NCBI GenBank assembly: GCA_008828725.1
Contig: MEHQ01002736.1
Location: 57,234 to 121,233, forward strand
Length of the DNA stretch: 64,000 nt
DNA from: Saccharina japonica
Lineage: Eukaryota; Sar; Phaeophyceae; Laminariales; Laminariaceae
Reading direction: 5' to 3'
Shown here: positions 58,541 to 64,000 of the stretch, one piece after another
Layout of the letters: each line of letters opens with the position of its first letter
Position numbering within the stretch: position 1 is the first letter of the stretch
Translations under genes and position numbers: made by a program
The notes under the pieces: generated by a model
Told to the model about the DNA's origin: nothing
The model's input: the letters and a program-made list of their open reading frames with translations, nothing else
Database searches by the model: none

Positions 58541-60430
58541 ACACGCTTCACATTTTGGCACCAGTTAGTTTCGTACGCCACGATTCATTGTCGGCCATCG
58601 GAATTTATGGCGATGGTTTTCGTTCGGCGGTTGGAATTCACGGTGGCCCTTGACAAAGCATGATTCATCGTGGTATGCATGCGCACCAAGACGTTTCGTG
58701 GCTGTGGGTAGTACTAGCAAACGACGCGAGTGTTTGCTTCGATTCCTAAGATGACCTGGCCAATACGACTTCAATAGCCACCTGTCTTCTACAATGTAGT
58801 ATAGCATGGCTGCTTGGTTTGGTGATGCTTTTTTCATCAGGAGCGGTCCGTTGTTATCAACTATAAATAGCTAACTGTAATACTTGATATTCGGGCCGTA
58901 TTCAGCGGTTTATTTCTCACGTTATTTGTTCTTGGTCTGCCGGTTTGAAAACGTTGGGAACACTACGCCGTACAATAGTACACCGACTTTAGAGGAAATC
59001 GTTTGCGACCACTTTGACCTGTTGAACGCCATCGCGTGATTTTGTTGATACATGATGTGTGACCTGGGGTACTGCTGTTTGTAGCGCGGGATCATCTGGG
59101 ACATCTCTACAGATGGGTGCTATTAATAGTTTGAATTCTACGATCTCGTCGTGGTGTCAATAGCAAATACCCGTGAAAGGGTGTCTGATACGACTTGTAA
59201 GAGTACACATCATACAATCCGTTAGCAAATATTTTCAAGGGATGTTTTTGCTTAAGAATTTTGTTCATGTGGTCCGCATATTGGAATCGTGGTCCGCGCT
59301 CGGAATGTTGTTGAAAGTTTCTCGCTGGATGCAAAAGCGGCGCAGCCGAGTTTTTGGCCCGTTTCTGGTGCGTTTTGGGTCCCGTTTGGGTCAGGGTCGG
59401 GGCTAGGGTTAGGGTTGGGGGTTGGGTTGGGTCCACCTCCGTATCTTGACCTTACCAGGAACTGCATCCTAGCTCGCTAAGTAACGCGAGAAGTGAACAG
59501 CCCGCCGCTATAAAGATCACGTGCTAACGGATTGTATAGAGATCTCACTTGTAACTTCCCAGGATTATGTGTCACTGTAAAACCGTATGATTTTATGTGA
59601 TGTTATAGTATTCTTCCCAGCGACAAACGTTTGCTCATTGTCTTGCATGTTGTTGAAGTACCGTAACCCGTCTTGGTCAGCCGCACAAACAAAGTGTTTC
59701 CCCACAAGTAGAATTGCAGTGCTGTATTACCAGTACCGCTGAAAAACATTGTTTTTGTGGCCGAATATTGTCGTTGGTTATGGTTAAAAACGTTGTTTGA
59801 AACAGCGGTATTTGAGAGGTCATTGACGTTTTGCTTTACTACGAAGTACCTCTTGTCCCTGTTTCATTAACATCGACAGGGGATCGGCCACATATTTGGA
59901 AAAGCCCGCGAAATGTAGTAGCGGGCTTCACTAAGTAATTATTCGACTCGCGTAAAAGCTATGTCGTTTTCGGTACTCCAACGTTCCGCAATTCCTTTTA
60001 TTGCGTATTTAGTTCAGTGAGATCACCCGAGGGCACTATGCATTGCAGGCAGGTTTGGTAATTGATTTTTCTCACGCAGTTAACCCTGCCAAGTACTGTT
60101 CGTAGCTCCCAAACATGTTTGATTTTTGTTTTGGGTGTTGGTAGATCTACTGTATCCTAGTTTTTAAACGATCCTCACGGACTCGAGTTCCGTCTGCAGA
60201 TAGGACGTGGCCCAAGCAATATACTCGCCTAGGTCCACACTGCATTTTAGTCGGTTTGAGGGTAAGACCTGCTACTGTCACAGCGTTGAACCTTATTTCG
60301 TCATTCTGTTTTTCAAGTGGATAGTAACAAATTAAATCGTCAATATAGGCGCGGAGACAAATCTTAGGACCAAAGTGTGCAAACGCTAACAACGACATCA
60401 TTTGTGCGAGAGAAAAGGTGCACTGGCAAC
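58541..60430 (-). pseudogene. Ty3/gypsy-type pol remnant: RT, RNase H, integrase zinc domain
   Basis: The order on the minus strand fits a Ty3-type polyprotein. Reverse transcriptase at 60430-60147 has AYIDDLICY (the YxDD catalytic pair at about 60348-60337) and LKPTKMQ then CLGHVLSADG. The RT connection near 59920-59870 reads SPLLHFAGFSKY. An RNase H piece at 59703-59650 reads GKHFVCAADQDGLRYFNN. The integrase zinc-binding region at 58681-58541 reads GHREFQPPNENHRHKFRWPT, with KCEACQ after a frame change. Multiple stops and frame changes separate the pieces, and no long terminal repeats were found. Not functional. Confidence 0.7.
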
Positions 60431-60960
60431 GCTAAAAGAGCGTATTTTCACAACCCATGTACCATTCCGCGTCACGACTGTGAGTTTTGTCTTGTTATGA
60501 TTCTTCTACCGGTGTTTGGTGGTTGGCGTTTAGCACGTCGGAGACCGTCATAATTTTCGGGTTTGCTACAGTATCTGCATGGGCTGTCATATCTGGCATA
60601 GGCCAATATTTACGCACATTATTCTTGGTAACGGTGGATCTATTCTCTACGCAGAACTAGGGTACTGTCGGATTTTGCCACTCTCGAAACTGTTTAACCC
60701 AGTGGGCTCGGACGTTGTTGAATAACCCCATCCTTTCCATGCGATTACCATATCAAATTTTGTCGATCACCTCTTCTTGTAAACGTGGGTTCGTGCGATA
60801 GGCGGATCCTTCAACAAGTACTTTTGCTGTGTGTAACAGGATTCTGCTCCGTTTCAGGATTGAGTGGCATACTTGTCACAACGATTGGTTCTATGAGCGC
60901 GGAAGGCTTGTTTTGTCTTCTGGCGCGTTTTGCTGTGTCTGCATCGACTACCATTTCATG

Positions 60961-61193
60961 TCATGGCGGTGTACACACAGCTGGTTGTTCCCAGGAAAGT
61001 GTGTACCGATATATTTCATATCTAGTCAGTCGCATCACAGACCACTGCGTGGCGTCCGTGCCTTGTTGAGTGGGTCGTAAATAGCGATACATTGCTTTAA
61101 AGCTTTTTCGTGAGATATCTTGCAAGCATTTTTCTTCCCTGTGTTGATTTAGCACAGCATCAAAAGCTCCTGTAATGTTAGTGTCAAGCAACA
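60961..61193 (-). pseudogene. Second Ty3-type RNase H fragment
   Basis: The frame reads LLDTNITGAFDAVLNQHREE, like the DAS-TG-GAVL-Q start of Ty3-type RNase H, then ISRKSFKAMYR and WSVMRLTRYEIYRYTL. It lies upstream (in the minus sense) of another RT, so it cannot belong to the copy at 58541-60430 in normal gene order. The likely explanation is a second, truncated copy. Confidence 0.55.
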
Positions 61194-61607
61194 CTTTGCC
61201 AGGGCATACGAGGGGAGATACAAGTGCTTTTTGAAGCGGGTGTATCGTACGGCGCTGACAAAATTGATAGCGCCGGGAGGAATATGTCCATTTTCACACA
61301 TTCGTTCAAAGGTGGGTGACCACGCACGAGGTTTCTCACAAAGAATGAGTATAAGTTTACGGTCTTGCCGATATTCGGTTTCTCAACCGTCTGCTGCTGC
61401 TGTTTTGTTCCTGAGGAGGTTCAAACAACTTGAACACCTATTGTTCATTCCATTACTATACAAGGTGCTCGGGGCAGTGGGTTTTATCGCGTATACCCAC
61501 TTCAATATGATGCGTGAAAGCAGTCACGTGGCTCTGTTAATATTATGGGCTATGGTTGCATTGTCGACCGTTCCTGTAAACATATTCGGTAGCGTTGTAG
61601 AAGGAAA

Positions 61608-61925
61608 AAATATGTTCGGTAGGGTACGTACCGACGTATACCGGGGGTAAATATCGGTACCCGACACTTAGGGGAGTTCGGTATGGCCTCGATACCGGTA
61701 CCGGACACTTCGGTAAGTTCGGTATTTTTTCAATACCGGTACCCGACACTTCGGTAGATCCGATATTTTTCTACTACCGGTACCTGACACTTCGGTCAGT
61801 TCGGTACGCCCACCCGAATAAACCCAAGGTACCGGTATACCCTCGACCCAAATACCGGGGTACCGGTAATTGATCGGTACTGGACTCGATACCCTACCGA
61901 ACACTTCGGTAAGTTCGGTAACTTT
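61608..61925. mobile_element. TACCGGTA-array element, short copy 4
   Basis: Begins TATGTTCGGTAGGGTACGTA and ends with ACCGAACACTTCGGTAAGTT; units read in the opposite sense to the other copies (CACTTCGGTAAGTTCGGTA). It has no central region, so it is either a solo array or a deleted copy. It lies between Ty3-type remnants of opposite strand. Confidence 0.7.
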
Positions 61926-62877
61926 TCAAACATCCTTCCCTCGCCCGAAGCAACTCCGACGTGTAATCTTGTATCTGCCATTCCACTGTAATTCGAGGCG
62001 TCCCTTACCCGCCCTCCACATATCGCCGAACTTGGACTTGGCCGCTCGCGCGGTACAATAACCGCCGATGACGCCGCCTTCATCACCACAATTAAAGTAC
62101 ACAGAAGACCCTCTGCATCCCACCTCTACCGCGCGGTAGCGCTCCTGGCAACCGGCTGCAAACAACCCTTTATATCTGCTGACGTCTGGACCCGCCCGAA
62201 ACACAACAACGTCTCATCGATAATCGGCCGACGACACATGCCCTCTCTTTATTGCAGAGGTGTCGGCAAATCTTCTCCTCGTTCACTTCTGCTTCCGTAC
62301 GACGCAGCATTCAGTGTGTGCACGGCAACACTCTCTCCGCGGAACTCGCTGTGTGGGTGTACGTCGTGCAACATGGCACTCTGCAACGTCCTGTTCTGCT
62401 GAGACACGACAGCCTTTGTTTTCTCGACATGTGGAGACTCCAAGACACACAATATGATGACAGATAAACATGTGGTTCAACCAGCGCAAATAGACCACTG
62501 TGCTACACTTGTACTGGCAAACAAACTTCGGTGGACGTTTCCTGGCCACACCTGTCATAGATGACACGGCAACATTCATCTACGACAACCGATCGACAAC
62601 CGACATCTTTACCTCGAATACGCCGTCGTCCTCGCTATTTTAACTTCGTCTACGCCGTCCCTAATCCAGTTCTAGTCGATTTTGTCGTCATACCCTATTC
62701 CAGCACTGACCGGCCAGAATATGTTTATTCTCCCTCCACGGCGTTTCCTCTGATGCAGAAACCGTCGATACTAACACATAACAAACTACCCCGCGCTCTG
62801 CATTCATTGATCTGGAACCAAGAGACATCCTGGGTAATTATGTTCCCCTCTCGTGTAAACTCCGATATCACCTCTCT

Positions 62878-63608
62878 AAGACCTCACCGTCGAGCCACCT
62901 CCGGCCCCATTCATTATTGTCGTCCACGATCGGCACTACAACATCCCCGCAGCCAACGACGGACTTCCTTTTGTCGACATTCTCAAGCCTCCTTGCCCCA
63001 AATGTCTGGAAATCCTGAGCGACGACCAACGGACAAGGTTTCCCGGTCTCTGGAATCGGCTTCCGCTACACGTACACGACGTCACGTTCAACCTCCGCGG
63101 TTCCGGGTGGTCCCTATCGGGCATCACAGCCCTGGAAGACATCCTCTTTGAGTTGACCGATGGTTTATCAGCGTTGAACACCGACTTCGGCTCGTGCCCC
63201 ATTATCTGGTTCAAGGTATGCATTGATCCGGACAGCACCTCAGTCATCTCCCGCCAGTACAACGTCAACCCCGCTCTCGCCAAACAGGCCGGTGATGTAC
63301 TCGACCAACACCTGGACGGCAGTCTCGTCCAGCACTTGACCTCTCCATATTCAAGCCCCATGGTTGTCATCCGATAGTAAGAGTGTAACGTTCGGATTAT
63401 GGTCGAATACAAGAAGCTGTACGCCCTTAGCTGCCTCGGTCAACTTGTTGCCCACCGCGTCGACGAATCCCTTGACTTTATAGGAAAATGGCTCATATTA
63501 TCCTGGTTCTCGTTCCACAAAAGAACCATCGACAAGGCCACCATATCTCTGCCCACCTTCTCCACCCCAACTAGACTATTTTACACGATTGTCGTGCCTC
63601 ATTTCTAG
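62878..63608 (+). pseudogene. Ty3/gypsy-type pol fragment, RT fingers, with TAG-TAA
   Basis: One frame runs from about 62878 to 63608. It reads VEPPPAPFIIVVHDRHYNIP and CPKCLEILSDDQRTRFPGLW, then the RT lead-in AKQAGDVLDQHLDGSLV, LTSPYSSPMVVIR, two stops (TAG TAA, 63375-63380) and RIMVEYKKLYALS then HRVDESLDFIGKW. The SPYSSP-VV and R-VEYKKL motifs match the first RT blocks of Ty3-type elements; the two stops stand where a KK pair is usual. The palm with YxDD is absent. Upstream frames (62561-62880) may hold protease-linker remains. Confidence 0.65.
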
Positions 63609-63902
63609 CTGATGTACGGGGCTGACCTGCCCCCACTTTGACAGGCAACCTCAACAGCCAAACTCCCCCCCCGAAGATATATGAAACGGTTAAGTCCTCC
63701 TTGGATCCATCCCCCCTCCCCCAGCTCAGGAAGTGGCCACACTAGAAAATATGTGAACTCGTTGAAGCTGTCATCCATATGCAAGTCCGCGCCACAAGCG
63801 AGTCTTAGTAGGATGCAGCTCACCTTTCACGCGACTCACCCAACACCTCACGGCGCTTCGTGCTTGGTGCTAGCAATGTTTGCCTGGTCTGTTAAAACTC
63901 GA

Positions 63903-63985
63903 CATACTGCGCCCAGGCATTGTAGGGATGCCAGGGTCTATAGCCATACGGCTACGGGCATACATGAACATGAAGTACGCCCCCC
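63903..63985 (-). repeat. Dispersed repeat family R4, copy 3, with G tract
   Basis: On the minus strand: a G run near 63985, then GTACTTCATGTTCATGTATG, GCCGTATGGCTATAGACCC and TGGCATCCCTACAATGCC. It lies at the window edge. Confidence 0.75.
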
Positions 63986-64000
63986 CCCCTCCCCCCTCCC

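Noticed and set aside
59398..59437. GGGCTAGGGTTAGGGTTGGG-like telomere motif
   Set aside because: Only about two TTAGGG units are present and they degrade at once into G/T-rich sequence; too short to call an interstitial telomere.

Overview
The window is eukaryotic nuclear DNA. It contains no operons or long continuous genes. One large spliced gene with GT-AG introns occupies the first third on the minus strand, and the rest is mostly transposable elements, MITEs, minisatellites and decayed retrotransposons. GC is moderate and CAG/CTG tracts are frequent. The repeated extracellular CBM6-type modules and the pogo-like transposase recall stramenopile genomes, perhaps a brown alga; this assignment is an inference, not a demonstration.

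0-20.4 kb: a minus-strand gene (20392 down to beyond position 88) encodes a secreted protein of tandem CBM6-like carbohydrate-binding modules. Eleven exons can be placed to the base: a 23-codon signal-peptide exon, then a repeating exon trio of about 226, 115 and 163 bp. Intron phases cycle 0-1-2 and splice sites match throughout. They join into 569 codons without a stop: three complete modules and the start of a fourth. The 3' end lies outside the window. Intron 8 is about 9.2 kb and carries two satellites, a hAT-like element with an 8-bp target duplication, and a TACCGGTA-array element. A 78-bp Stowaway-like MITE lies 170 bp upstream of the start codon.

20.6-34.5 kb: no convincing gene. It holds a second TACCGGTA-array element (21.9-23.5 kb), dispersed repeats, a 304-bp tandem duplication (29.4-30.0 kb), a G/T-rich degenerate repeat field (31.8-33.0 kb) and three consecutive copies of a ~240-bp MITE.

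34.5-47.5 kb: a 600-bp tandem repeat whose third copy is interrupted by the 3' end of a non-LTR-like element; repeats with a CACTCGCGAGTG core; a 2.56-kb pogo/Tc1-type transposon with a broken transposase; two head-to-tail 205-bp Harbinger-like MITEs sharing a TAA; a third TACCGGTA element.

47.5-64 kb: mostly unassigned sequence, with CTG tracts, a ~950-bp foldback structure, a GC-rich pair of inverted arrays, and Ty3/gypsy-type pol remnants on both strands (58.5-61.2 kb minus, 62.9-63.6 kb plus). The CBM6 gene is the only gene that looks functional; almost everything else is mobile-element sequence in varying decay.
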